A stretch of 6,560 nt of DNA from an uncultured Riemerella sp. (GTDB lineage Bacteria; Bacteroidota; Bacteroidia; Flavobacteriales; Weeksellaceae): assembly GCA_938037185.1 (NCBI GenBank), contig CALHQK010000044.1, positions 1-6,560 on the forward strand, read 5' to 3'. The notes under the pieces are model-generated. The model did not search any database. It was not told the origin of the DNA and worked only from the letters and a program-made list of their open reading frames with translations. A program made the translations under genes and the position numbers. Each line of letters opens with the position of its first letter. The stretch's first letter is position 1. Of the stretch, positions 1 to 5,598 are shown one piece after another.

Positions 1-185
1 GTCATGGTTTTCATCTGTGCGGCGGTTATACGCGGGATTATAAGCCCTTTGCTCTCGCTCACCCCTGGCTCTATGTGCATAGTAGCGCGCGGTTCATCGG
101 TGTTTATCCCTACCATTCCGTCTTTTACCTGTGCATTCGCTGTCATCCCAGACAGCACTAATGCTGAAAAAATTAATCTTTTCAT
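1..185 (-). CDS. Exported flavobacterial surface-type protein, N-terminal fragment (runs off left edge)
   Basis: Reading the minus strand from the ATG at 185 gives 61 residues before the window ends; the C-terminus lies outside. Residues 1-18 (MKRLIFSALVLSGMTANA) form a classic Sec signal peptide: basic start, hydrophobic core, ANA cleavage site, and Gln-19 as first mature residue, which is very common in Flavobacteriia. The mature start contains VGINTDEPRATMHIEPG and then GLIIPRITAAQM. This 'VGINT..P.ATL.I....' followed by 'GL..PR.T..Q' layout is a recurring opening of large secreted or surface proteins in flavobacteria, some with tail-fibre-like repeats. The specific function is unknown. 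An in-frame TAA lies 15 nt upstream, so this ATG is the first possible start and no translation passes in from the upstream hairpin. The plus-strand open frame over the same bases is a shadow. Local GC is about 48%, higher than in the ribosomal genes. Confidence 0.8.
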   Translation of the reverse strand, partial: MKRLIFSALVLSGMTANAQVKDGMVGINTDEPRATMHIEPGVSESKGLIIPRITAAQMKTM

Positions 186-209
186 TGTGTTAGATATTTA
201 AAAGTTGAA

Positions 210-256
210 CAAAAAGAGGCGGTATTTCCCCCCCCCATAGGGAAAATACCGCCTCT
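210..256 (-). terminator. Intrinsic terminator / attenuator hairpin upstream of the exported-protein gene
   Basis: On the minus strand AGAGGCGGTATTT (256 to 244) pairs perfectly over 13 bp with AAATACCGCCTCT (227 to 215). The stem can be extended past a one-base bulge by CCC/GGG. A T-run (TTTTTG, 215 to 210) follows immediately, which is the signature of a Rho-independent terminator reading leftward. It ends only about 25 nt before the ATG at 185, leaving little room for another promoter. It therefore either ends a short upstream transcript (promoter at 403-433) or acts as an attenuator for the gene at 1-185. No rightward gene ends here, so a plus-strand role is unlikely. Confidence 0.75.
228..236. 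repeat. Nine-base homopolymer C tract (G9 on the minus strand)
   Basis: Nine consecutive C residues, read as G9 on the minus strand, sit at the tip of the terminator hairpin. Part of the run can pair with CCC of the other arm and the rest forms the loop. G/C tracts of this length are rare in AT-rich intergenic DNA and are typical sites of slipped-strand length change. The tract lies outside any supported reading frame, so an effect would have to come through RNA structure, not a frameshift. Confidence 0.7.
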
Positions 257-291
257 ATAATTATATAAGCCGTTATTTAGTCCTTTATCTA

Positions 292-345
292 CTAATTGTG
301 TGTGTATTTACGCACTTTTTCTGTATTTACCAAATATTTTTTCAT
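292..345 (-). CDS. Possible 17-residue leader or small peptide
   Basis: The minus strand contains ATG at 345, 17 codons (MKKYLVNTEKVRKYTHN) and a TAG stop at 294-292, followed directly by a second in-frame TAG. The ATG follows an A-rich stretch (ATAAAAAAG), which suits Bacteroidota translation initiation where Shine-Dalgarno pairing is weak. It lies about 50 nt into the transcript expected from the promoter at 403-433 and 36 nt before the terminator stem. The peptide is basic and has no membrane segment and no run of one amino acid of the kind seen in classical attenuator peptides. I recognise no family. An open frame of 17 codons can easily arise by chance, so the support is its position between a good promoter and a terminator, and the tandem stop. 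It could equally be a non-coding leader. Confidence 0.3.
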   Translation of the reverse strand: MKKYLVNTEKVRKYTHN

Positions 346-402
346 CTTTTTTATATGTTTTTTGTCAGTATTTTGTAACTGCTTATTAATCAAATAATGA
401 GG

Positions 403-433
403 CAAAGATAGGAATGTTTTTGGAATGTGCAAA
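403..433 (-). promoter_or_regulatory. Bacteroidota-type promoter, leftward, for the leader and exported-protein gene
   Basis: On the minus strand the -33 element TTTG (433 to 430, within a T-run) is followed after 19 nt by TATCTTTG (410 to 403), an exact match to TAnnTTTG. Transcription should start near 397. The first stable structure met is the terminator hairpin at 256-210, giving a predicted short RNA of about 190 nt, or a leader of about 210 nt if there is read-through into the gene at 185. The spacing is the same as in the rplK promoter in this window. Confidence 0.65.
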
Positions 434-463
434 AAACAACGCCTATTTTTATCTATATTTTGT

Positions 464-471
464 TATTTTTG
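464..471 (+). promoter_or_regulatory. Candidate -7 element for the bestrophin-trmH-prfB run
   Basis: TATTTTTG matches TAnnTTTG and lies 29 nt before the bestrophin ATG at 501, so transcription would start near 478 with a short leader. No convincing TTG or TTTG -33 box is found 17-20 nt upstream, so the support is only half a promoter. If real, it lies back to back with the leftward promoter at 403-433, and the two would share about 30 bp of control DNA. Confidence 0.35.
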
Positions 472-500
472 CAGTACTTTAAAACTAAAATGTAGAAATC

Positions 501-1382
501 ATGCGTGTATATGACAACAAGCACTGGATATCTGTACTACTGAGCATGCACAAGTCTGACACTCTGAAAACACTGGGCTCAGGGATGGTCGCTATGGCCG
601 TCTATGCAGGAATAGTAGCCTATCTGGAAATAGAGTATTTCAAGATAGATAAGGATTCTTCCATACGGAATATCTCCCTCATCCATACACTACTGGGGTT
701 TGTGCTGTCCATGCTGCTGGTTTTCAGGACTAATACCGCCTATGACCGCTGGTGGGAAGGGCGGAAATTACTCGGCAAAATGGTAAATGACTCCCGAAAT
801 CTGGCTATAAAACTCCACGCCATCCTCCCCGAAGATGACAAGGAAAACAGAGACTTCTTTAAAAAATATCTTTGTTTCTTCCCTCACCTGCTCAGCCGGC
901 ACCTCTCCAAGCAGTCCACCAAAATGGAACTAGCCCAAGACCAGCAGCATACCGAGGTAGAACAGCTGCCACACCCACCCAATGCCCTGATATGGAGAAT
1001 CCGAAACCAAGTCCAGAAGCTATACAGAGAAGGGGTTATCACGGGAGACCAGCTCATTATATTAGACACTCAGCTGAGCGGTTTTTTGGATGTCTGCGGT
1101 GGTTGCGAGAGAATAAAAAACACGCCTATCCCTTACTCCTACTCATCTTTTACTAAGAAATTCATCGTTATCTATGTGATTACCCTGCCTATTGCCTACG
1201 CAATGAGCATTGGCTATATGATGACTTTCCTTACCGTATTTGTATTCTATGTTTTGATGAGTTTGGAAGTCCTTGCCGAGGAAATAGAAGAACCATTCAA
1301 TAACGAGGAAAACGACCTCCCAATGGAGCTTATCGCACAGAATATAGAACGAAACATTATTCGTATTTTTAGTGAATCTTAA
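501..1382 (+). CDS. Bestrophin-family (RFP-TM/UPF0187) membrane channel protein
   Basis: The 293-residue protein has the bacterial bestrophin signatures: FRTNTAYDRWWEGR at residues 75-88, GGCERIKNTPIP at 200-211, and the acidic EEIEEPFNNEENDLP at 260-274, which in solved bestrophins lies near the cytoplasmic Ca2+-clasp region. Hydrophobic segments fall at about 24-44, 60-75 and 221-258, matching the family's four-helix pore domain; the soluble helical part lies between. Bacterial homologues form pentameric ion channels in the inner membrane, some cation-selective, so chloride selectivity should not be assumed. The length is normal and no conserved block is missing. The ATG at 501 gives the expected VYDNK.W.....HKSD N-terminus seen in flavobacterial members. 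The gene is first in a run with the methyltransferase 17 nt downstream. GC is high locally (about 52% at 721-780). The family call is firm; the ion transported is unknown. Confidence 0.9.
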   Translation: MRVYDNKHWISVLLSMHKSDTLKTLGSGMVAMAVYAGIVAYLEIEYFKIDKDSSIRNISLIHTLLGFVLSMLLVFRTNTAYDRWWEGRKLLGKMVNDSRNLAIKLHAILPEDDKENRDFFKKYLCFFPHLLSRHLSKQSTKMELAQDQQHTEVEQLPHPPNALIWRIRNQVQKLYREGVITGDQLIILDTQLSGFLDVCGGCERIKNTPIPYSYSSFTKKFIVIYVITLPIAYAMSIGYMMTFLTVFVFYVLMSLEVLAEEIEEPFNNEENDLPMELIAQNIERNIIRIFSES

Positions 1383-1399
1383 TTAAAACTGCATATATC

Positions 1400-1936
1400 T
1401 TGGTTCAGAAACTTAAACTTGAAGAACTCCAAAGAGTTGATATTAAAACATTTAAAGAAAGCGATAAAACACCGCTGATTATCATATTAGACAACATCCG
1501 CAGTATGCACAATGTAGGAGCGGTCTTCCGCACTGCAGATGCCTTTATCATAGAAAAAATTATTCTCTGCGGCATTACTCCACAGCCTCCGCACAGGGAA
1601 ATACACAAAGCAGCATTAGGCGCGACGGAAAGTGTAGACTGGGAATATACCGCCTCCATAGCCGAAGCTTTGGCAAACCTTAATAAAGATGGCTATAAAG
1701 TTATAGGAATAGAGCAGACCAACCAGAGCCAGATGATTACAGAATTTGATTTTAATGAAGCCTCTAAATACGCTTTGGTCTTGGGAAATGAAGTGGAGGG
1801 TATCAGCGAAGAAGCCCTTCCGCTATGCCATTCATTTATAGAAATCCCCCAGCACGGAACGAAGCACTCCCTAAATGTGAGTGTCTGCGGAGGAATAGTG
1901 ATGTGGGAATTTTTTAGACATCTAAAACAGAATTAA
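1400..1936 (+). CDS. TrmH-type SPOUT RNA 2'-O-ribose methyltransferase, short form
   Basis: The 178-residue protein carries the three SpoU/TrmH motifs. Motif 1 is N-V-G-A-V-F-R-T-A at 38-46, with the Arg proposed to activate the ribose hydroxyl. Motif 2 is LGNEVEGIS at 128-136. Motif 3 is IPQHGTKHSLNVSVCGGI at 149-166. Motifs 2 and 3 build the trefoil knot that binds S-adenosylmethionine. It is little more than the catalytic domain, shorter than E. coli TrmH (229 aa) and lacking the N-terminal L30e-like domain of RlmB, so the substrate (tRNA or 23S rRNA) cannot be named. The start is a TTG at 1400: no in-frame ATG occurs before the Met at residue 36, which is inside the fold just ahead of motif 1. 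The TTG lies 17 nt after the bestrophin stop and 27 nt separate its own end from prfB, suggesting co-transcription. Confidence 0.88.
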   Translation: MVQKLKLEELQRVDIKTFKESDKTPLIIILDNIRSMHNVGAVFRTADAFIIEKIILCGITPQPPHREIHKAALGATESVDWEYTASIAEALANLNKDGYKVIGIEQTNQSQMITEFDFNEASKYALVLGNEVEGISEEALPLCHSFIEIPQHGTKHSLNVSVCGGIVMWEFFRHLKQN

Positions 1937-1963
1937 TCTGTATAATATTAAAAATTTGAATTT

Positions 1964-3076
1964 GTGATTAGTAACGAGCAAATAAAAGACGCACAGACCC
2001 GAATAGAAGATTTATACAAATATCTTCAAATAGAGCGAAAAAAGGTAGAAATATCCAATGATGATGAGAAAACCGCTTCGCCAGAATTTTGGGACAACCC
2101 GAAAGAAGCCGAAGCATTTCTGAAACAGCTCCGCTCCAAAAAGAAATGGGTGGAAGAATATGAGGAAATCCATAAAGAATTTGAAGATTTACAAGTATTG
2201 GTAGAGTTTTCCAAAGAAGACCCAGACAGCGAAAAAGAAGTGGAAGACATCTTCCCAAAACTTCTTGAAAAAATAGAAAATCTGGAATTTAAAAATATGC
2301 TTTCCAGCGAAGGTGACGAGCTTTCTGCTGTCCTCCAAATCACGGCTGGAGCAGGTGGAACAGAGAGCTGCGACTGGGCATCTATGCTGATGAGAATGTA
2401 CATCATGTGGGCAGAAAAGCAGGGATACAGCGTGCGAGAGCTCAACTTCCAAGAAGGAGATGTAGCGGGCGTGAAAACCGTAACATTAGAAATAGATGGC
2501 GAATTTGCCTTCGGATATCTAAAAGGCGAAAACGGCGTGCATCGTTTGGTGAGAATTTCTCCTTTTGACAGCAACGCGAAACGCCACACCAGCTTTGTTT
2601 CCGTTTATGTTTATCCTTTGGTGGATGACACTATTGAGATTCATATCAATCCTTCTGACATCACTTTTGAAACCATGAGAGCCAGCGGTGCAGGAGGGCA
2701 GAATGTAAACAAAGTAGAAACTGCCGTGCGACTTCGCCACCACCCTACGGGAATCATCATCGAAAACTCTGAAAGCCGTTCTCAGCTTCAAAACAAAGAA
2801 AAAGCCATGCAGCTCTTAAAATCAAGGCTTTACGAAATAGAATTGGAAGAAAGAAACAAGGCGCGAAACGAAATAGAAGCAGGAAAAATGAAAATAGAAT
2901 GGGGAAGCCAGATTAGAAACTATGTGATGCATCCTTACAAATTGGTAAAAGATGTTCGTTCTGGCTATGAGACCTCTGATGTAGACGCTGTAATGAATGG
3001 CAATATCACTCCTTTCCTAAAATCTTTCCTAATGGCAGAAGGACAAAGTGACGAAACTCATGATTTAATGATATAA
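1964..3076 (+). CDS. prfB: Peptide chain release factor 2 (RF2)
   Basis: RF2 recognises UGA and UAA in the ribosomal A site and triggers peptide release. The 370-residue protein has a helical N-terminal domain, the tripeptide anticodon SPF at 199-201 (RF1 has PxT here, so this is RF2), and the catalytic GGQ loop at 244-246 within RASGAGGQNVNKVETAV. The conserved AGAGGTESCDWASML block lies at 128-142. The residue equivalent to E. coli Thr-246 is Ala-240, as in most bacteria. The start is GTG at 1964; an in-frame TAA at 1949 rules out anything much longer. The frame is continuous: where many prfB genes carry CTT TGA C after Tyr-Leu, this gene reads TAT CTT CAA (2021-2029), so the autoregulatory +1 frameshift is absent. 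About ten residues extend past the usual C-terminus of E. coli RF2. Confidence 0.96.
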   Translation: MISNEQIKDAQTRIEDLYKYLQIERKKVEISNDDEKTASPEFWDNPKEAEAFLKQLRSKKKWVEEYEEIHKEFEDLQVLVEFSKEDPDSEKEVEDIFPKLLEKIENLEFKNMLSSEGDELSAVLQITAGAGGTESCDWASMLMRMYIMWAEKQGYSVRELNFQEGDVAGVKTVTLEIDGEFAFGYLKGENGVHRLVRISPFDSNAKRHTSFVSVYVYPLVDDTIEIHINPSDITFETMRASGAGGQNVNKVETAVRLRHHPTGIIIENSESRSQLQNKEKAMQLLKSRLYEIELEERNKARNEIEAGKMKIEWGSQIRNYVMHPYKLVKDVRSGYETSDVDAVMNGNITPFLKSFLMAEGQSDETHDLMI

Positions 3077-3086
3077 AATTTTATAG

Positions 3087-3113
3087 TTGATATTCTTAAA
3101 TAAATTATCTTTG
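3087..3113 (+). promoter_or_regulatory. Candidate promoter of the DedA gene
   Basis: TATCTTTG at 3106-3113 is an exact TAnnTTTG match. A TTG at 3087-3089 lies 16 nt upstream, slightly closer than the usual spacing. Transcription would start near 3120, only about 10 nt before the ATG at 3130. The element sits in the 53-nt gap after prfB, so the DedA gene can be expressed independently although read-through from prfB is also possible because no terminator is seen in the gap. Confidence 0.5.
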
Positions 3114-3129
3114 TTGATTATTAGATTTT

Positions 3130-3783
3130 ATGGAACATTTTGAAAGTTGGAAAGATTTAGTAAACCCTGAATTTTACATTAAATTGGGTGGTTTTTGGCT
3201 GGTGCTTCTCATTGTATTTGCAGAATCGGGATTGTTCTTCGGATTCTTCCTGCCTGGGGACAGCCTGTTGTTTATTTCTGGGATTTATTCCACTACAATT
3301 ATCAGTGAAACTTTTGGAGAAACAGGAAGTGATCTTCTCAATACTACGATTTTAGCCATTACTGTGGGCTTTGCTGCTATTCTTGGAGATTCAGTAGGTT
3401 ATTGGTTTGGCTCAAAAAGTGGTCAAAAACTTTACCAAAAGAAAGAATCTTTTTTCTTTAAAAGAAGTTATCTGCTGAAAGCACAACAATTTTATGAAGA
3501 AAATGGAGCGATGGCTATCATTATCGCAAGATTTTTACCTATGATTAGAACCTTTGCTCCTATTGTAGCGGGCATAGTGAAAATGGATAGCAAAAAGTTC
3601 TTTTTATATAATATTATAGGCGGGCTTTTATGGGCTTTTTCATTGATTTTTGCTGGACATTATTTGGATAAACTTTTTATTGACCAGTTCGGAATTGATT
3701 TGAAAAAACATTTGGAATACATCATCATCGGTCTGATTGTAGTAACTACAACTCCCGTTATAATCAAAGCCCTTAAAAAATAA
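3130..3783 (+). CDS. DedA-family (SNARE-associated/VTT domain) inner-membrane protein
   Basis: The 217-residue polytopic protein shows the DedA core in order: a membrane-embedded acidic residue (Glu-32) before GLFFGFFLPGDSLLF (34-48), a hydrophobic segment with GD at 86-87 followed by GYWFGSKSG, and the signature ARFLPMIRTFAPIVAG (133-148) with Arg-134, Pro-137 and Arg-140, then the NIIGGLLW helix (161-168) and a final hydrophobic helix at 196-213. Members of the family translocate lipids; some recycle undecaprenyl phosphate across the inner membrane for cell-wall synthesis, while others affect polymyxin resistance or membrane energetics. This sequence alone does not tell which. Length is normal for the family. 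It is convergent with rplL, separated by a terminator, and has its own promoter candidate. GC is low (about 30-37% in sampled stretches), unlike the genes further left. Confidence 0.93.
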   Translation: MEHFESWKDLVNPEFYIKLGGFWLVLLIVFAESGLFFGFFLPGDSLLFISGIYSTTIISETFGETGSDLLNTTILAITVGFAAILGDSVGYWFGSKSGQKLYQKKESFFFKRSYLLKAQQFYEENGAMAIIIARFLPMIRTFAPIVAGIVKMDSKKFFLYNIIGGLLWAFSLIFAGHYLDKLFIDQFGIDLKKHLEYIIIGLIVVTTTPVIIKALKK

Positions 3784-3824
3784 TTCTTTTAATTAATTTT
3801 AAACTTTATCTATCAGTGAAAAAT

Positions 3825-3856
3825 AAAAAGCTGTTTCAAAATGAAACAGCTTTTTT
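3825..3856. terminator. Bidirectional intrinsic terminator between the DedA gene and rplL
   Basis: AAAAAGCTGTTTC (3825-3837) pairs perfectly over 13 bp with GAAACAGCTTTTT (3843-3855) around an AAAAT loop. Read rightward, the hairpin ends in six T; read leftward it ends in five T, so it can stop both the DedA transcript (stop codon ends at 3783) and the rplL transcript (stop codon ends at 3877). It marks the end of the ribosomal protein operon. Confidence 0.92.
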
Positions 3857-3876
3857 AGTTATTGTAATTTTAATAA

Positions 3877-4248
3877 TTACTTCAATTCTACTTCAGCACC
3901 AGCTTCTTCTAATTGCTTTTTAAGAGCTTCTGCTTCGTCTTTTGGAACTCCTGTTTTTACTGGAGCTGGAGCACCATCTACGATGTCTTTAGCTTCTTTA
4001 AGACCAGCACCTGTTAAGTCTTTAACTAACTTAACTACAGCTAATTTAGAAGCACCTGCATTTTTAAGGATTACATCAAATTCTGATTTTTCCTCAGCTG
4101 CAGCACCTCCACCAGCAGCACCAGATACTACTACTGCAGCAGCAGCTGGCTCGATTCCGTACTCTTCTTTAAGAATAGTAGCTAATTCATTTACATCTTT
4201 TACTGTTAAGTTAACAAGCGTTTCCGCTAATTTTTTTAAATCTGACAT
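3877..4248 (-). CDS. rplL: 50S ribosomal protein L7/L12
   Basis: The 123-residue acidic stalk protein binds L10 as dimers and recruits and activates the translational GTPases EF-Tu, EF-G, IF2 and RF3. The N-terminal dimerisation helices cover about residues 1-33, the flexible Ala/Gly hinge about 34-52, and the C-terminal factor-binding domain 54-123, which includes KLAVVKLVKDLTGAGLKEAK (68-87) and DIVDGAP. Length matches E. coli (121 aa). The ATG at 4248 gives the standard MSDLKKLAETLVNLT start. It lies 76 nt after rplJ, the largest gap inside the operon; only a weak 5-6 bp dyad is visible there and no promoter. It is the last gene of the operon: a terminator follows where most bacteria have rpoB. 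Confidence 0.98.
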   Translation of the reverse strand: MSDLKKLAETLVNLTVKDVNELATILKEEYGIEPAAAAVVVSGAAGGGAAAEEKSEFDVILKNAGASKLAVVKLVKDLTGAGLKEAKDIVDGAPAPVKTGVPKDEAEALKKQLEEAGAEVELK

Positions 4249-4324
4249 TTTTCTAATGTTTTAATTGTTGAACGATTTATTTTAATTTTATTGAGTGTCT
4301 ATTTTACTCAGTGAAGACCTAAAA

Positions 4325-4882
4325 TTACTCTGCTCCTTCTTCAGATGCAGGCTCTTCTTTTGGTTCTTCTGCCACAGGAGCTTCTGCTTTCGCTTCTGCA
4401 ACCTCTGGTTTGTTTTGCAATGCAGAAATCAAGTTTCTGATTGGAGATTGAAGTAATCCTATGATTTCTCCGATCATCTCTTCTCTAGACTTGATGTTCG
4501 CTAGAGTATCTAACTGGTTATCACCAATATAGAAAGTTTCTTGCAAATAAGCTGATTTCAAAGCAGGGAATTCTCCATTCTTTCTGAAATTCTTGATAAG
4601 TTTTGCAGGAGCATTTGCTACTTCTGCTACCATCAATGCAGAGTTTCCTTTGAATGTAGAGAACATTTCTGAGTAATCTACTCCCTCCACTTGTTCCATC
4701 GCTTTTTGAAGCAATGTATTTTTTACAACTCTAAGCGTAACATTACTTTTAAATGCTTGTCTTCTAAAATCTGAAGTAGCAGCAGCATTCATTCCTTCAA
4801 GATTTGCTACATAAACCACTTTGGCATCTTGTAACAATTCTTTTAATTCTTGTATTACTAATACTTTTTCTTCTTTTGTCAT
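4325..4882 (-). CDS. rplJ: 50S ribosomal protein L10
   Basis: L10 anchors the L7/L12 dimers to the 23S rRNA near L11. The 185 residues comprise the globular rRNA-binding domain with VANLEGMNAAATSDFR (25-40), VVKNTLLQKAM (52-62) and FKGNSALM (77-84), followed by the long C-terminal helix region that carries the L7/L12 dimers (about 130-160). The tail from about 158 on is rich in Ala, Glu and Pro and very acidic, making the protein some 20 residues longer than E. coli L10 (165 aa). Such low-complexity tails are common in this phylum. The ATG at 4882 is the first in frame and leaves 13 nt after the rplA stop, consistent with translational coupling in one transcript. Confidence 0.97.
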   Translation of the reverse strand: MTKEEKVLVIQELKELLQDAKVVYVANLEGMNAAATSDFRRQAFKSNVTLRVVKNTLLQKAMEQVEGVDYSEMFSTFKGNSALMVAEVANAPAKLIKNFRKNGEFPALKSAYLQETFYIGDNQLDTLANIKSREEMIGEIIGLLQSPIRNLISALQNKPEVAEAKAEAPVAEEPKEEPASEEGAE

Positions 4883-4895
4883 TGTCTTTCAGATT

Positions 4896-5588
4896 TTAGT
4901 TTACAGATTTAGTATCGATAGCAATACCTGGACTCATTGTAGAAGAAAGGTAAATACTCTTCACATAAGTTCCTTTTGCTGCAGTTGGTTTTAATTTGAT
5001 TAAAGCCTGAATAAGCTCTTGTGCATTCTCTCTAATCTTATCTGCATCGAAAGATACTTTACCAATACCTGCATGTACAATACCATATTTATCCACTTTG
5101 AAATCAATTTTACCTGATTTCACCTCTGCTACTGCTTTACCTACTTCCATAGTAACTGTTCCAGACTTAGGGTTTGGCATTAGACCTCTTGGACCCAATA
5201 CTCTACCCAATGGACCTAGTTTACCCATTACAGCTGGCATAGTAACAATAACATCTACATCTGTCCAACCATTTTTGATTTTTTCTAAGTACTCATCTAG
5301 ACCTACATGGTCAGCACCAGCAGCTTTTGCTTCTGCTTCTTTATCAGGAGTAACCAAAGCCAATACACGGATGTCTTTACCCGTTCCATGAGGAAGAGAA
5401 ACTACTCCTCTTACCATTTGATTAGCTTTACGAGGATCTACACCTAATCTCACAGCGATATCTACAGAAGCATCAAATTTTGCTGTATTTACTTCTTTTA
5501 CTAAGGCTGAAGCTTCTTCAAGGCTATATGCCTTATTTTTTTCTAGCTTAGCTACAGCTTCCTTTTGCTTTTTAGTTAATTTTGCCAT
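4896..5588 (-). CDS. rplA: 50S ribosomal protein L1
   Basis: L1 forms the mobile stalk that escorts deacylated tRNA out of the E site. In many bacteria it also represses its own operon by binding a 23S-like structure in the rplK leader. The 230 residues match the family length. The diagnostic block MPAVMGKLGPLGRVLGPRGLMPNPKSGTV (signature within 117-145) spans the hinge and domain II, and the rRNA-contacting N-terminal region includes KFDASVDIAVRLGVDPRK (37-54). The C-terminal domain-I part ends with SIYLSSTMSPGIAID (211-225). The ATG at 5588 gives MAKLTKKQK and lies 10 nt after the rplK stop. It is the candidate regulator of the leader structure at 6096-6148 described below. Confidence 0.98.
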   Translation of the reverse strand: MAKLTKKQKEAVAKLEKNKAYSLEEASALVKEVNTAKFDASVDIAVRLGVDPRKANQMVRGVVSLPHGTGKDIRVLALVTPDKEAEAKAAGADHVGLDEYLEKIKNGWTDVDVIVTMPAVMGKLGPLGRVLGPRGLMPNPKSGTVTMEVGKAVAEVKSGKIDFKVDKYGIVHAGIGKVSFDADKIRENAQELIQALIKLKPTAAKGTYVKSIYLSSTMSPGIAIDTKSVN

Positions 5589-5598
5589 TCCTTAATTT

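Noticed and set aside
4..201. Plus-strand 65-codon open frame at the left edge
   Set aside because: It is the complement of the minus-strand exported protein, which has a clear signal peptide and a recognisable family start; the plus-strand product resembles nothing.
300..320. Plus-strand dyad GTGTGTA-TT-TACGCAC followed by five T, resembling a rightward terminator
   Set aside because: The loop would be only two bases, one pair is mismatched at DNA level, and no rightward transcript ends here. Kept only as a possible operator inside the small ORF.
210..397. The predicted roughly 190-nt minus-strand RNA as 6S RNA, on account of its size
   Set aside because: Its 5' and 3' ends do not pair into the long closing stem with central bubble that defines 6S RNA.
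2026..2589. 187-codon antisense open frame inside prfB
   Set aside because: It lies wholly opposite a well-conserved part of RF2, is Ser/Phe-rich as expected from complemented coding sequence, and has no promoter or start signal of its own.
3983..4264. Plus-strand open frame opposite rplL
   Set aside because: Shadow of rplL; its Ala/Ser/Pro-rich product arises from the complemented Ala-rich hinge.
4249..4324. Weak dyad (TGAGT...ACTCA) in the rplJ-rplL gap as a processing or attenuation site
   Set aside because: Only five Watson-Crick pairs, no T-run after it on the transcribed strand, and no second promoter in the gap.
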